DNA of 64,000 nt from Phyllobacterium zundukense (GCF_002764115.1 NZ_CP017941.1:434001-498000); one strand, 5' to 3'; positions 27,491 through 37,540 are shown, numbered from the stretch's first letter. Notes: generated by a model not told the origin, from the sequence alone. Numbers and translations: made by a program.

Positions 27491-27612
27491 ATCATAAACA
27501 GCATCAAAACGAAAGACGGCGCGCAGATTTTCTACAAGGATTGGGGCACCGGACAGCCGATGGTGTCCGTCATGGGGGGCCGCTGAACGGCGACGATTGG
27601 GATAACCAGATG
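27491..27612 (+). pseudogene. Alpha/beta hydrolase (chloroperoxidase-like), N-terminal remnant
   Basis: One frame gives INSIKTKDGAQIFYKDWGTG plus QPMV, typical of the start of chloroperoxidase-like hydrolases, then breaks. The next frame continues PLNGDDWDNQM, the expected following motif (usual order: HGWPLNGDDWD). Frame disruption and loss of everything after this point mark a dead gene fragment. A perfect 8-bp hairpin (GGGACGCC/GGCGTCCC, 27620-27641) follows. Confidence 0.5.
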
Positions 27613-27741
27613 CGCCATCGGGACGCCCCTCGAGGCGTCCCCGGCGCGAATCCCTGGACAGAATTCCGAACCCGCAGGAGACAGCAATGTCGCAATGGCG
27701 GCTTTCGAAAGTCGCGGCACCGAAAGCCGCTGGTCCGCTTG

Positions 27742-27760
27742 CGGCCCCATCTCGGTCATT
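27742..27760. repeat. 19-bp dispersed repeat, shared with 62020-62038
   Basis: CGGCCCCATCTCGGTCATT occurs identically here and at 62020-62038, in the same orientation and with loosely similar sequence for about 40 bp upstream. Both lie in gene-poor stretches. The region 27761-28469 that follows contains no gene I can support. Confidence 0.5.
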
Positions 27761-28469
27761 GATGGCATTAGTTCAGTTGCCGCAATGACGGGTAGATGAT
27801 GCATATCCATGGCTCATTGGAAAACTCACTTCAAATGCCCGCCTTGAACGGTTTCGAACCGGCGTCCCCTCAAAGGATAAGGAACTATCGTCTCAAATGC
27901 GGCGCAAATTTCGGGTTCTTTAAGAACAAGTGGACAACCTGCAATTGATCAATTGGCTATCTTTCAGTTTAGTCCGCATCCTGCAGCCAGCCTGAAGCTT
28001 CTCTTGGCGCGGTAGTAATCACGTAGTGCGGAAATGGTATTCAGCCATGGAGCCACAGCTGCGGAAGAATTCCGGCGTCATGGCGAAAGACGATGATAGA
28101 CGATCAGCGACAAAATCGCTATCTCGCCCGGTATTCTGCGATCTGCAGAATCCGCTGCAGACAGGCACGAGGAATTTCATCGTTGCCCGACTTGTCGGTT
28201 CTTGCGCCAGGGTCAATAGGTCCAGTTTAATGGCCTGTCTGACCAGCCGCACGGGTATCGGCATGCAGCTTTTGTCGGCACGGCGTGACGCATATGATGC
28301 TGTCCGCATGACCTTCAACCATTTTGACTATCGGGCTCTCGCGCACGCATGCGCCAGAGCGGAATACATGTTCAGGGCAAAGGGTAAATCGGCCCAGTTG
28401 GCAACCCGCAAATAGCGCCCAAAGTCTACAGTTTCGCTGCCAAGATAGGGCAGTGTGCAGCGAACGCTC
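27761..28469. other. Gene-poor stretch before the apiose locus
   Basis: About 0.7 kb without a supported gene, tRNA or strong hairpin. A 129-codon plus-strand ORF (28026-28415) has no recognisable domain and unconvincing composition. Confidence 0.4.
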
Positions 28470-29180
28470 TCAGCGTTTCACCGCGTACAAGCCCCTCGAA
28501 CGCTCAATATGAATGACCATGGCACGTTCCGCCGCGTCCGGATCGCGAGCTTTTATGCAATCGAGAATGGCGGCATGCTCCTGCAGGGTTACATTTTCCT
28601 TCCCTGTCCAGATCAACATTTCAATGTGGTATTCGAACAGCCATTTCAGGAGCGATTCGCTTAAAGCCTCAAGGATTGGATTGCCGGAAATGGATGCAAT
28701 CTTGCGGTGGAATGCGATGTCGTCATCAATGAAGAGTTCGGAATTGCCGTAGTGACTTTTCTGACTTGTAAGGATTGTCTCAAGTGCATCGATATCAGCG
28801 GTCGTGGCCCGTTCGGCCGCAATGCGAACCAGACCGCGCTCGTAAAAAAGCCGAGTACCTTTCAGGTGTTCAAGCGATTCCGGCGACGTAAGCATCAGCA
28901 TGCGGGCAACAACATCGATCTGCTTGAACATCGTTCGCGGCGTCAGAGCGCTGACCTTGGCACGCTCTCCATGCGAAATCGAGATCAGCCCAATATTGTG
29001 TAAGCTTTGCATAGCTTCGCGGATCGCGGGCCTGCCGACGCCGAACCGTTCCATGAGATCCCGTTCAGAAGGCATCTCGTCGCCAGGACCAACTTCGCCG
29101 CTCGCGATGAGGTCGTGCAATCGATCGAAAACTTCATCGGAAAGCTTTCTTCTGACGATTCGATCATCGAGATTTTTCAT
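28470..29180 (-). CDS. GntR-family (FadR/FCD-type) transcriptional regulator
   Basis: The 236-residue protein has an N-terminal winged helix (about 10-78: LSDEVFDRLHDLIASGEVGPG, MPSERDLMERFGVGRPAIRE) and a C-terminal all-helical FCD ligand-binding domain (TADIDALETILTSQKS, DDDIAFHRKIASISGNPIL), whose His/Asp residues usually coordinate a metal and a small acid or sugar-acid ligand. It is the last gene after the lactonase on the same strand and is the only regulator in the D-apiose locus, so it probably represses the locus until a pathway intermediate binds. A candidate operator is the inverted repeat at 37469-37489. Confidence 0.87.
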   Translation of the reverse strand: MKNLDDRIVRRKLSDEVFDRLHDLIASGEVGPGDEMPSERDLMERFGVGRPAIREAMQSLHNIGLISISHGERAKVSALTPRTMFKQIDVVARMLMLTSPESLEHLKGTRLFYERGLVRIAAERATTADIDALETILTSQKSHYGNSELFIDDDIAFHRKIASISGNPILEALSESLLKWLFEYHIEMLIWTGKENVTLQEHAAILDCIKARDPDAAERAMVIHIERSRGLYAVKR

Positions 29181-29247
29181 GAATCAAAGGACTCCCGAAA
29201 CCTTCATTTTCAACCATCAATCCAATGCCACACTGTCTTGTGTGTCG

Positions 29248-31170
29248 TTAAACATTATAGCGCAGGAGTGCCACCGCATAGGGTTTCAATTGAAGCTCAA
29301 ACTGCCGTTTGCCAACAGACGATTCCTTTGTGATCCGGGCCCCAGGAAAACTATCCTCATCGATCATTATAATTGTCCGTGCGCCCTTTGGGGACCCTGG
29401 ATCAAGTGTCACAGTAAGCAGGTCCGCGGTAATGTTGGAAAGGAGGACGCTTGGTCGTCCCGCACGCTCGCAGCACGCTAACGACAATATTTTCGCCTGA
29501 TCCTCGGAGCAGCTTTCAATCACCGATTGCCCGGCCAGCTTACTCAGCTGTCTGACGAGGTGGAATGCAGGATATCTCTCGTCTGCACCGCCAAGAAGTC
29601 CGGCCGGGCCCAACAGGCTAGCAGGAACAAACGAGGAAATGTCGTGTTCGGCAACGCGGGCTGCATAACCAGCCATAAACGAAGCGGCAAATAGCCCACG
29701 CTGCCGCGGGTCCATCTTGGCCATTGTCTTGCGTGCATTTGAATTATCGAAGACCCGCGAACCATAAGGATTTTGGCGCATTGGAATGTATGACGGGCCC
29801 AGGCGATAGGTGCGATCGTTACCCATGATCTGCGCTGCGGAGCGAAAGATGAACGGCAACGCTTCAAGCGTCTGCATGACGCTGGTGTCGTCTGCTGCAT
29901 GGACGATGGGATTTGTGCCGTGGGTGACAAAGTCAAGCAACGCCACCGGGGGCCGTTTGCGATTGAGTTCGGTGAAATAGCTCACCATACCCCCACCAAT
30001 TGCGAGACCGGGAAGGGCCTCGCGGGCAGACCTGTAGATGTCGGACAGTGGTGGACATTCCGGCCAAGTACTTCCTGGTGGCGTCGACTGACGATCGACA
30101 GATGGGCACACAACCATCGCGTCCAGTCGAAGTCCGGATCGCTGGATTTTCGTCGCAAGCGCGCGAAATTCACCATTCAAATCGCCATCAGCAACGGCGA
30201 CATATTCAAGCCTGACCGGGCATTTGCTCCGACTTTGCAACTTGGCATACCCGTTCAGTTCATCTTGGCCGTGGCCTGCCGTTGCGTCGAGATGACAAAG
30301 GAGAAAACCTGGCGCGATGTCTTCCAGTGCGGCATAGTGATCAAGCGTTTCCTGCAACGCATCGGGCATTATCAGCAGTCCCGTTTCTGCAAACTTGCGG
30401 CCCGTTGGCCTGTTGGAAACGCGCACCCGGACGAAATTCGCGCTGTTGGCACGGCTCGTCGACGATGGTGAAACTTTGAGCACGAGTTCAACCGTCTGAG
30501 TATTGGCAGTGGCAGCCGGCATGATGTACGGCCAAGGTAAGGCGAGCGGACGGGCGTAGGTTTTGTAAGAGGCGTCCGACCAGTTGCGCTGATCTTCCAT
30601 CTCAAACTCATCGCCAACAAATCGACAGGTAGCCTCTATTCCCTCGCCCGGAGTGTGCGTCAACGAACGGATCGATTTGAACGGCTGCCAGGGTTCGATC
30701 AGATCAGGAAAGACTGCATCTTCTTTGGTGCCGTCACAATGCTCGACGGTGACGGATTTTCCGGCAACGCCAACAATCGGGTGTAGCACGCAAAACCCAC
30801 AGCGATTGGTCTCGAAGTCGCACTCTGGCATCGCGGTTACCGAGAAATTCAGCGTCCCGTCGGCGTGACCTCGAATTGCCGCCGTGTAATTCAAACCTTC
30901 ACCGCAGCGGGCCGCGTACCGCACCTCAAAATGCTCAGCCTGCCTATCAACGGTCAATCCGCTTATAGCCGGATCAAAGGTGCCCCAGCCACTGTCGCGA
31001 ACGACATAGGCGATGGCACGCAGGATTTCGTGTCCCTTAAAACGGATGGCTCTCAAGTTCCCTTGTGCGAACTCAACCTCCAGGTCCCCTGCGTTTAATC
31101 GCTGCACGTCGGCCACTGGTGCATCTGTTCCAAACAGTCTGACTGAACGGGATGGGCCTGCTGTCGTCAT
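29248..31170 (-). CDS. apnL: Probable D-apionate lactonase
   Basis: The 640-residue protein is not similar to common sugar lactonases. From known D-apiose loci, the large multi-domain protein next to the apiose dehydrogenase is the D-apionolactone hydrolase ApnL, with an N-terminal beta-rich domain, a central TIM-barrel-like part (here around 270-480, with FLLCHLDATAGHGQDELNG and AMVVCPSV) and a beta-rich C-terminal domain. Length and context fit. Its role would be to open D-apionolactone to D-apionate. Its start overlaps the dehydrogenase stop by 4 nt. Catalytic residues are not assigned. No signal peptide was seen, so it should act in the cytoplasm. Confidence 0.72.
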   Translation of the reverse strand: MTTAGPSRSVRLFGTDAPVADVQRLNAGDLEVEFAQGNLRAIRFKGHEILRAIAYVVRDSGWGTFDPAISGLTVDRQAEHFEVRYAARCGEGLNYTAAIRGHADGTLNFSVTAMPECDFETNRCGFCVLHPIVGVAGKSVTVEHCDGTKEDAVFPDLIEPWQPFKSIRSLTHTPGEGIEATCRFVGDEFEMEDQRNWSDASYKTYARPLALPWPYIMPAATANTQTVELVLKVSPSSTSRANSANFVRVRVSNRPTGRKFAETGLLIMPDALQETLDHYAALEDIAPGFLLCHLDATAGHGQDELNGYAKLQSRSKCPVRLEYVAVADGDLNGEFRALATKIQRSGLRLDAMVVCPSVDRQSTPPGSTWPECPPLSDIYRSAREALPGLAIGGGMVSYFTELNRKRPPVALLDFVTHGTNPIVHAADDTSVMQTLEALPFIFRSAAQIMGNDRTYRLGPSYIPMRQNPYGSRVFDNSNARKTMAKMDPRQRGLFAASFMAGYAARVAEHDISSFVPASLLGPAGLLGGADERYPAFHLVRQLSKLAGQSVIESCSEDQAKILSLACCERAGRPSVLLSNITADLLTVTLDPGSPKGARTIIMIDEDSFPGARITKESSVGKRQFELQLKPYAVALLRYNV

Positions 31171-32195
31171 GCCACAGCTTTCACGTCGACCGACGCAAGA
31201 TTACCGGCGGCCGACTTATATGCGGCGGCCACCAGAGCCATGGTTTTCAAATTATCCTGCCCGGACGTTTCCGGAGCGAGTTGAGAAGCAAGGCACGCCA
31301 CCCAGTGTTGTTGAATGTTGTAGACACTTTCCTGAATATTGTGCCATGGCCTGCTGGCCCAATCGTGCAGGACTGGAGCAACCGTTTGTTTCTCGGTAAC
31401 GCCATTACTGTGTATTGTCAGTTCGTAGTTTGCCGACAACCTGATCGTACCGCGGCTGCCGTCGATTTCCAGCAATGTCTGCGGGAAAAGCTCTTCTTCC
31501 AACGACGTTGCATAGCTGCAGTCGCAAATGCTGTTCACACCGCTTTCGTGAACCATTAGCATGGTGGCGACATCCTCGCCCCTGATCCTGGGATTGATTC
31601 TCCTTGTCGCCGCTGACAAATGGCTGACGTCCCCAAACAGGAAGCGGGCAATATCGAGGATATGAATACCGAGGTCCTCGATAATGAACCGGTCTGATGT
31701 GGCAAGATATGGTTGGCCCGAGAATACGTCATAGGCCGAGCGGAAGGATACCCTACCCCAGAACACTTCGCCGATGCGGTCGCTATCAAGAAGCGCACGA
31801 ACGGCGCGAAGCGGTGCTTGCCAGCGGAAATTCTCGTGCACCATCAAAGGCACACCGGCAAGCCGGCATGCATCGACCATGGCCCTGGCATCGATGAGGT
31901 TTTCGGCGAAGGGTTTCTGGCATATGACTGGAAGCCCAGCGCTTGCGGCCAATTCGACCAGAGGCCTGTGTGTTTTAACAGTCGTTGCTATATCGACGAA
32001 GTTGAGGGATTCCCGCGCGATCATTTGTGCCGCATCGGTATAGAGTCGCGAAACCCCAAACTTGTCCCCTGCTTCCTTCAGCCTGGCTTCGTCGCGATCA
32101 CAAAGAGCTGTGATGGTAACGCCGTCAATTTCCTGCCAGGCATGCAGATGATTATGAGCAAAAAAGCCGCAACCAATCAGGCCCCCTTTCAACAT
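31167..32195 (-). CDS. apsD: Gfo/Idh/MocA oxidoreductase, probable D-apiose dehydrogenase
   Basis: The 342-residue protein has an N-terminal Rossmann fold (GLIGCGFFAHNHLHAW, ALCDRDEARL), the CQKPFAEN active-site lysine motif of the Gfo/Idh/MocA family, and a C-terminal beta-sheet domain. In known D-apiose loci this family member oxidises D-apiose with NAD+ to D-apionolactone, the first step after import. It lies 2 nt after the permease gene and overlaps the lactonase start by 4 nt, so translation is probably coupled. Assignment of substrate rests on the neighbours. Confidence 0.78.
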   Translation of the reverse strand: MLKGGLIGCGFFAHNHLHAWQEIDGVTITALCDRDEARLKEAGDKFGVSRLYTDAAQMIARESLNFVDIATTVKTHRPLVELAASAGLPVICQKPFAENLIDARAMVDACRLAGVPLMVHENFRWQAPLRAVRALLDSDRIGEVFWGRVSFRSAYDVFSGQPYLATSDRFIIEDLGIHILDIARFLFGDVSHLSAATRRINPRIRGEDVATMLMVHESGVNSICDCSYATSLEEELFPQTLLEIDGSRGTIRLSANYELTIHSNGVTEKQTVAPVLHDWASRPWHNIQESVYNIQQHWVACLASQLAPETSGQDNLKTMALVAAAYKSAAGNLASVDVKAVA

Positions 32196-32197
32196 TT

Positions 32198-33265
32198 TTA
32201 ACCTCCAATCGCCGCTTGCTGCTGCAGGGCCAGCTTTTGTTGCAATCTTCGCTGGAACTGGTCAACAACAACGGCGGCAATAATCACCAGGCCCTTGATG
32301 ACAATTTGCCAGAACGAGCTGACGCCCATCATTACAAGACCATCGGAGAGAATTCCGATGACGAATGCGCCGACGATTGTGCCGCCGATCCTGCCGCGAC
32401 CGCCAGACATTGAGGTGCCGCCAAGGACAGCCGCAGCGATCGCGTTAAGTTCGAAGCTTTCGCCTGTTGCTGGGTGAGCCGCCACCAGTTCGGAGGAAAT
32501 GATCAGGCCGACGATCGCTGCACAAAAGCCTGAGAACATATAGACGAACATCTTCACGCGATTGACGCGCACGCCTGACAAAGCCGCTGCCCGTTCGTTG
32601 CCGCCGACAGCATAGATGAAGCGCCCGAGCGGCGTACGCATGGCAATATAGGCCGCGGCGCATCCAATAATCACGAGCAGCCAGATTGATACAGGAATAC
32701 CGAGGATCAGCCCCGATCCGAGAAAGGGAAATCCTGTCGTTCCAAGCTCGGCATTGCCTACAAGGTTTGGAAACGTACGCCCGTCGGACGACAGAAGCGC
32801 AAGGCCCCGTGCCACATAAAGGGTGCCAAGTGTTGCGATGAATGGTGCGACATTCAACCGGGTTATGAGAAATCCGTTGAGTGCTCCGATCAACACCCCT
32901 ACGGCCAATGTGATCAGAACGACCTCGATAACATTGAAATAGACAGTATAACCGATCGGGCCAAGATTGAGCCCATTCATGATCAGTCCGCCTGCAACCA
33001 TCCCACACAGACCAACGATCGATCCAACGGAAAGATCAATTCCCCCGGTGATGATGACGAATGTCATGCCGATCGCAAGGAATGCGTTGAGCGCCACGTG
33101 TTTCGACATGATCACCATGTTGGCAGTGCTCAGGAAATTCGGCGCGGCAAATGAGAAAAAAATCAGAACAAGAAACAGGGCGATGAAGGTGCGCATATGA
33201 AGGAGCGCCATCACAGCGGAACTTGAATTCAATCCGGGTGCCTGCTTGGCGATGGTAGCGCTCAT
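32198..33265 (-). CDS. Sugar ABC transporter permease (RbsC-like), probable D-apiose importer
   Basis: The 355-residue membrane protein of the BPD_transp_2 family has about 8-10 hydrophobic helices, for example FIALFLVLIFFSFAAPNFL and IGMTFVIITGGIDLSVGSIVG, the latter being a hallmark of ribose-type permeases, and the EAA-like GGNERAAALSGV loop that contacts the ATPase. It overlaps the ATPase stop codon by 4 nt and is followed 2 nt later by the dehydrogenase gene. Substrate (D-apiose) is inferred from the locus. Confidence 0.88.
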   Translation of the reverse strand: MSATIAKQAPGLNSSSAVMALLHMRTFIALFLVLIFFSFAAPNFLSTANMVIMSKHVALNAFLAIGMTFVIITGGIDLSVGSIVGLCGMVAGGLIMNGLNLGPIGYTVYFNVIEVVLITLAVGVLIGALNGFLITRLNVAPFIATLGTLYVARGLALLSSDGRTFPNLVGNAELGTTGFPFLGSGLILGIPVSIWLLVIIGCAAAYIAMRTPLGRFIYAVGGNERAAALSGVRVNRVKMFVYMFSGFCAAIVGLIISSELVAAHPATGESFELNAIAAAVLGGTSMSGGRGRIGGTIVGAFVIGILSDGLVMMGVSSFWQIVIKGLVIIAAVVVDQFQRRLQQKLALQQQAAIGG

Positions 33266-34812
33266 GATCGAGCCTCCACTGTTTGATTGTTTACGTCGTG
33301 CCCGATGCTCGATGCTGCGACCACAGCCTCTTCCGTGGCTTCCTCGCGCTCAAAATCACCGGTGATCCGGCCTTTCGACATAACGATGATACGGTCCGAC
33401 AACGCCATGACCTCTTCGAGATCGGAGGTGACGAACAGAATTCCGAGCCCATCGGCCGCAAGCTTGCGCATGGTGCGGAACACCTCCGCTTTGGCGCCAA
33501 TGTCGATACCCCTGCTCGGTTCGTCCATGAGCAGCACTTTGGGATCGGTCATCAATGCCTTGCCGATGACCACCTTCTGCTGGTTTCCGCCCGACAGCGA
33601 CGCCACCTCGTTTTCCGGATTCGCAATCTTGATGGCAAGACTGCGAATATAGCTTGCAACTGCGGAGCGTTCTTTCTTGCGGTCGATCTGCACGCCTCGC
33701 ACGTAATTCCAAAGACTTGCCAAGGTCATATTATCGCTGACTGACATGATCTGGATCAGACCCTCGGCCTTGCGGTCCTCGGGTATGAGCGCAAGACCGC
33801 CATTCATCCGCTCAAGAACATCTGCTTTTGGCAATGCTTTATTGTCGACCGTAATCGTGCCGCCCGCATGCCTGTGACGGCCGATGATGCAGTCGAACAA
33901 TTCTGTTCGCCCCGCGCCCATGAGGCCATAGATGCCGATGATTTCACCCGCCCGTAGCGAAAGCGAGACATGGTCGACGGTATAACCGCCACCTTGCCTG
34001 GGGAGGGTAACATCCTCAATACGCAGGATCTCTTTGCCGTATTTGTGCTCAGCCGTCTTGGCGTAGTCTTTGGAGGACGCCCCGATCATGCTGCGGACGA
34101 TCCACGGAACATCGACATCCTTCATCGATCTTGAGCCGGTAATACTCCCGTCCCGGAGGACGGTGATGAAGTCGCCGATGCGGACCAGTTCCTCAAGGCG
34201 ATGCGAAATGTAAACGATGGCGACCCCTTGGGCTTTCAGTTCGGCAATGACGCGGAACAGGATTTCGACCTCCGTGGCGCTTAATGCGGATGTCGGCTCG
34301 TCCATGATGAGGATCCTTGCGTCCTGGGACAAAGCCTTGGCGATCTCGACGATCTGTTGCTGGCCGATCCGCAGCTCTCCGACAGGCCGGTCAACCGGAA
34401 TGTCGTGTTCCAGGCGGCGCATCAGCGCTCGGGACTTTTCTTCCTGCGCTTTGCGGTCGATATCCACACGAAAGCGGCATTGCTCTCGCGTGATGAAAAT
34501 ATTCTCTGCAACAGTCATATTCGGGAACAGGTTGAGTTCCTGGAAGACAATGCCAATGCCGTTTTCAATAGCGTCCTTGGTGCTGGTCAGGCGCACCGGT
34601 TCGCCGCCCAGCAGGATGGTTCCCTCCGTGGGTTGTTCAACGCCGGCGATAATCTTCATGAGGGTGGATTTGCCAGCACCATTTTCGCCGACAAGTACGT
34701 TCACAGCGCCCTTGCGAACGTCGAAATCCACAGACTTGAGCGCAACCGTTCCAGGGTAAACCTTGGTTGCGCCCCGGACGCTGAGTACGACATCCTGGTC
34801 AACAGAGCTCAT
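33262..34812 (-). CDS. Sugar ABC transporter ATP-binding protein (RbsA-like, double ABC), probable D-apiose importer
   Basis: The 516-residue protein has two ABC domains. The first has Walker A GENGAGKST (about 42-50), signature LRIGQQQ and ILIMDEPTSALS; the second has a degenerate Walker A (GLMGAGRTE) but an intact LSGGNQQKV signature and LLMDEPSRGID. This asymmetry is normal for RbsA/MglA-type importers, where the second site is not used as a standard ATP site. Its ATG overlaps the DUF2291 stop in TAATG and its end overlaps the permease start. It energises the importer. Confidence 0.9.
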   Translation of the reverse strand: MSSVDQDVVLSVRGATKVYPGTVALKSVDFDVRKGAVNVLVGENGAGKSTLMKIIAGVEQPTEGTILLGGEPVRLTSTKDAIENGIGIVFQELNLFPNMTVAENIFITREQCRFRVDIDRKAQEEKSRALMRRLEHDIPVDRPVGELRIGQQQIVEIAKALSQDARILIMDEPTSALSATEVEILFRVIAELKAQGVAIVYISHRLEELVRIGDFITVLRDGSITGSRSMKDVDVPWIVRSMIGASSKDYAKTAEHKYGKEILRIEDVTLPRQGGGYTVDHVSLSLRAGEIIGIYGLMGAGRTELFDCIIGRHRHAGGTITVDNKALPKADVLERMNGGLALIPEDRKAEGLIQIMSVSDNMTLASLWNYVRGVQIDRKKERSAVASYIRSLAIKIANPENEVASLSGGNQQKVVIGKALMTDPKVLLMDEPSRGIDIGAKAEVFRTMRKLAADGLGILFVTSDLEEVMALSDRIIVMSKGRITGDFEREEATEEAVVAASSIGHDVNNQTVEARS

Positions 34813-35486
34813 TACTGACCACCTGTGACTGTAAGGTCAGACGGCGTGATCAGGATTTCTGCGCCCGTGGTCGGGGTAACGAAAGCGCCAGTCAGGCTCA
34901 CCTGCTTTCCGATGAGATTTTCGCGGTCGAGTTTCGAAAGCTTGCTCTCGAAGACGTGGTTGTTCAGCGCACGTCCAACATTGGCGTATTCGATCTGGTT
35001 CTTGAAGGCGCTAAACGGGATGAAGGGGAGTACATCGCGCAAGGCGGTGCCGCGGATAACCGGACCAAGCTGCACCTTGGCGTCACTCTTGCCATCTGCG
35101 TTGGTGTCGAGCGTTATATAGGCAGCTCTCGATTTGGTATTGGCTTCAAGCACCTTGCCGTCGAGTTTGACGATGAAGCTATATGGATTTTGTGCGGGAT
35201 TTTCGCTGTATCCATATTGGGGGCCAGCAGCTTTCGCATCGCGTGCCAAGGCTGATTGAACCTCGTCGAATGGACGAGTCTTTTCATGTATGAATGGCTC
35301 GATCTTGGACGACCATATGTCGGATACGACCTTGTCCGCATTGAAGTCGGACGAGTCGAAGAATATTTCGATCTGCCCGGATGCCTTGGCATTTGTCACT
35401 TCATTCTTCTTGAGCTTGCAGCCGGATAGGCCAAGCACCGCGCCGGCAATTGAGACGGCGACAAGCACATTCATTCTGATTGTCAT
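34812..35486 (-). CDS. DUF2291-family lipoprotein
   Basis: About 224 residues starting with a lipoprotein signal (lipobox LGLSGC, Cys23), then a DUF2291 domain with KKNEVTNAKASGQIEIFFD, KVVSDIWSSKIEPF, and a C-terminal beta-rich LIGKQVSLTGAFVTP with a final TPSDLTV. DUF2291 proteins are found only, to my knowledge, in sugar ABC operons of Hyphomicrobiales and relatives, and their function is unknown; a periplasmic or inner-membrane accessory of the importer is the natural guess. ATG 35486 follows GGTGA and opens the signal peptide. It is preceded by a 14-bp hairpin. Confidence 0.82.
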   Translation of the reverse strand: MTIRMNVLVAVSIAGAVLGLSGCKLKKNEVTNAKASGQIEIFFDSSDFNADKVVSDIWSSKIEPFIHEKTRPFDEVQSALARDAKAAGPQYGYSENPAQNPYSFIVKLDGKVLEANTKSRAAYITLDTNADGKSDAKVQLGPVIRGTALRDVLPFIPFSAFKNQIEYANVGRALNNHVFESKLSKLDRENLIGKQVSLTGAFVTPTTGAEILITPSDLTVTGGQ

Positions 35487-35523
35487 CAATTTCACCCGCG
35501 AGCATCCAGTTTGAGAAAGACTG

Positions 35524-35556
35524 AAGGGCATGACGGGTTTACCCCGTCATGCCCTT
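35524..35556 (-). other. 14-bp perfect intra-operon hairpin
   Basis: AAGGGCATGACGGG pairs with CCCGTCATGCCCTT around a 5-base loop, directly after the binding-protein gene stop and before the DUF2291 gene. It has no long T-run. Such hairpins after binding-protein genes commonly protect or partly terminate the mRNA, giving more binding protein than transporter. That role here is inference. Confidence 0.6.
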
Positions 35557-35561
35557 TCTGC

Positions 35562-36527
<966 letters not shown>

Positions 36528-36589
36528 TTAACGATTGTTATTTCCAGGTGGTCTCTTCTGTCCTCCAACAGAGCTGCGCGGTCGGCAGA

Positions 36590-37414
36590 TCAGGTGATGC
36601 GCCGAATGCTTTCCGTGATCTCGTCGTGATTAAATACGTCCAGCCAGTCCGGCTGCATGATCCGGGGTTTGCCATTCTCGATGGCTTTGTTGCAGGCGTC
36701 CGAGAAGACACCTTCCACCTCGCCCATGATGACCGCACCAAGGATGTTCATATGGCCGAGCAGAAAATCACGGGCCGCGACCGGATCGACACCCCTGCGC
36801 ACAACTTCATCCAGCGCGTCTTTCATGGCGACAAGCAAGGAAGCACAGACAGTTTCTGAAAGACCAGGTTCCAGCAGCGCCATCTGCTCGACTGTAACCC
36901 GGTGGGATCGAAGGATGGGCTTGTAGATCAGCTTGGCCACTTCCTCGCCTCGGGCGAAGTGCTCCTCAGGCCCTTGCATCAGCGCGCTGACAATCGACTG
37001 TGCGGCGGCCACACCACCGAAAAAATCACGCTTGGCAGATAGATCTGTCTCATCGTTGAAGATTGGCGGATGGCAGGGATGTGTGACGAAATACGTAATG
37101 TCGTCGCGCTTCGGCAGATGCCCGGCGAACGGCGCTGCGGCATCGAGAATGACAATCATCGCCCCCGCTTCAACCTTGTCGACGATCTGGTGGGACACCG
37201 CCCGGATTGCCGTATCGGGTACCGCGAGAATAACGATCTGAGCTCCCTTCATGCCCTCGTCCGGCGTTACGCAATCAACCCCGATTGTGTCCTTAAGTCG
37301 GGCTTTGGCGGCCTCGTTGACTTCGACATGAGCCACTTCAAATCGCGATCCTTTGAGGTTTTTCGCGAGCCGCGTGCCCATTTTTCCGCCGGCACCGAGA
37401 AGTGCAATTTTCAT
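36590..37414 (-). CDS. apnO: Probable D-apionate oxidoisomerase
   Basis: The 274-residue protein has an N-terminal Rossmann domain (MKIALLGAGGKMGTRLAKNL, acidic residue in VEVNE for NAD) and a helical C-terminal domain related to phosphogluconate and hydroxyisobutyrate dehydrogenases, including FVTHPCHPPIFNDE and GHMNILGAVIMGEV. In known D-apiose loci this family oxidises D-apionate and migrates its hydroxymethyl group to give 3-oxo-isoapionate. It leads the minus-strand operon, divergent (126 nt from ATG to GTG) from the RuBisCO-like gene. The match is by family and context; the substrate is untested. Confidence 0.78.
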   Translation of the reverse strand: MKIALLGAGGKMGTRLAKNLKGSRFEVAHVEVNEAAKARLKDTIGVDCVTPDEGMKGAQIVILAVPDTAIRAVSHQIVDKVEAGAMIVILDAAAPFAGHLPKRDDITYFVTHPCHPPIFNDETDLSAKRDFFGGVAAAQSIVSALMQGPEEHFARGEEVAKLIYKPILRSHRVTVEQMALLEPGLSETVCASLLVAMKDALDEVVRRGVDPVAARDFLLGHMNILGAVIMGEVEGVFSDACNKAIENGKPRIMQPDWLDVFNHDEITESIRRIT

Positions 37415-37468
37415 GAAGAACCCTCCCTTGGATTGTGTTGTGGAATTTGTCGAGAAGAAATCATGTTG

Positions 37469-37489
37469 TCAACTGGTATAATGAGTTGA
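37469..37489. promoter_or_regulatory. Inverted repeat TCAACT-N9-AGTTGA with TATAAT inside
   Basis: A perfect 6-bp inverted repeat (arms extend to GTCAACT/AGTTGAT with one mismatch) lies in the divergent promoter between the oxidoisomerase and RuBisCO-like genes and encloses a TATAAT at 37477-37482. This is a plausible operator overlapping a -10 box, possibly for the GntR/FCD regulator at 28470. It is a candidate only. Confidence 0.4.
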
Positions 37490-37540
37490 TCAGGTAATAT
37501 TCTTCCTGTTATGTGTTTTGGCAATCGACGGGAGGAAAAT

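Noticed and set aside
27600..27660. T-loop-like GGCGCGAATCCC with a hairpin, considered as part of a tRNA
   Set aside because: No acceptor stem, D-loop or anticodon arm could be arranged around it.
28026..28415. 129-codon plus-strand ORF before the GntR gene
   Set aside because: No domain, unconvincing composition and no ribosome-binding site.
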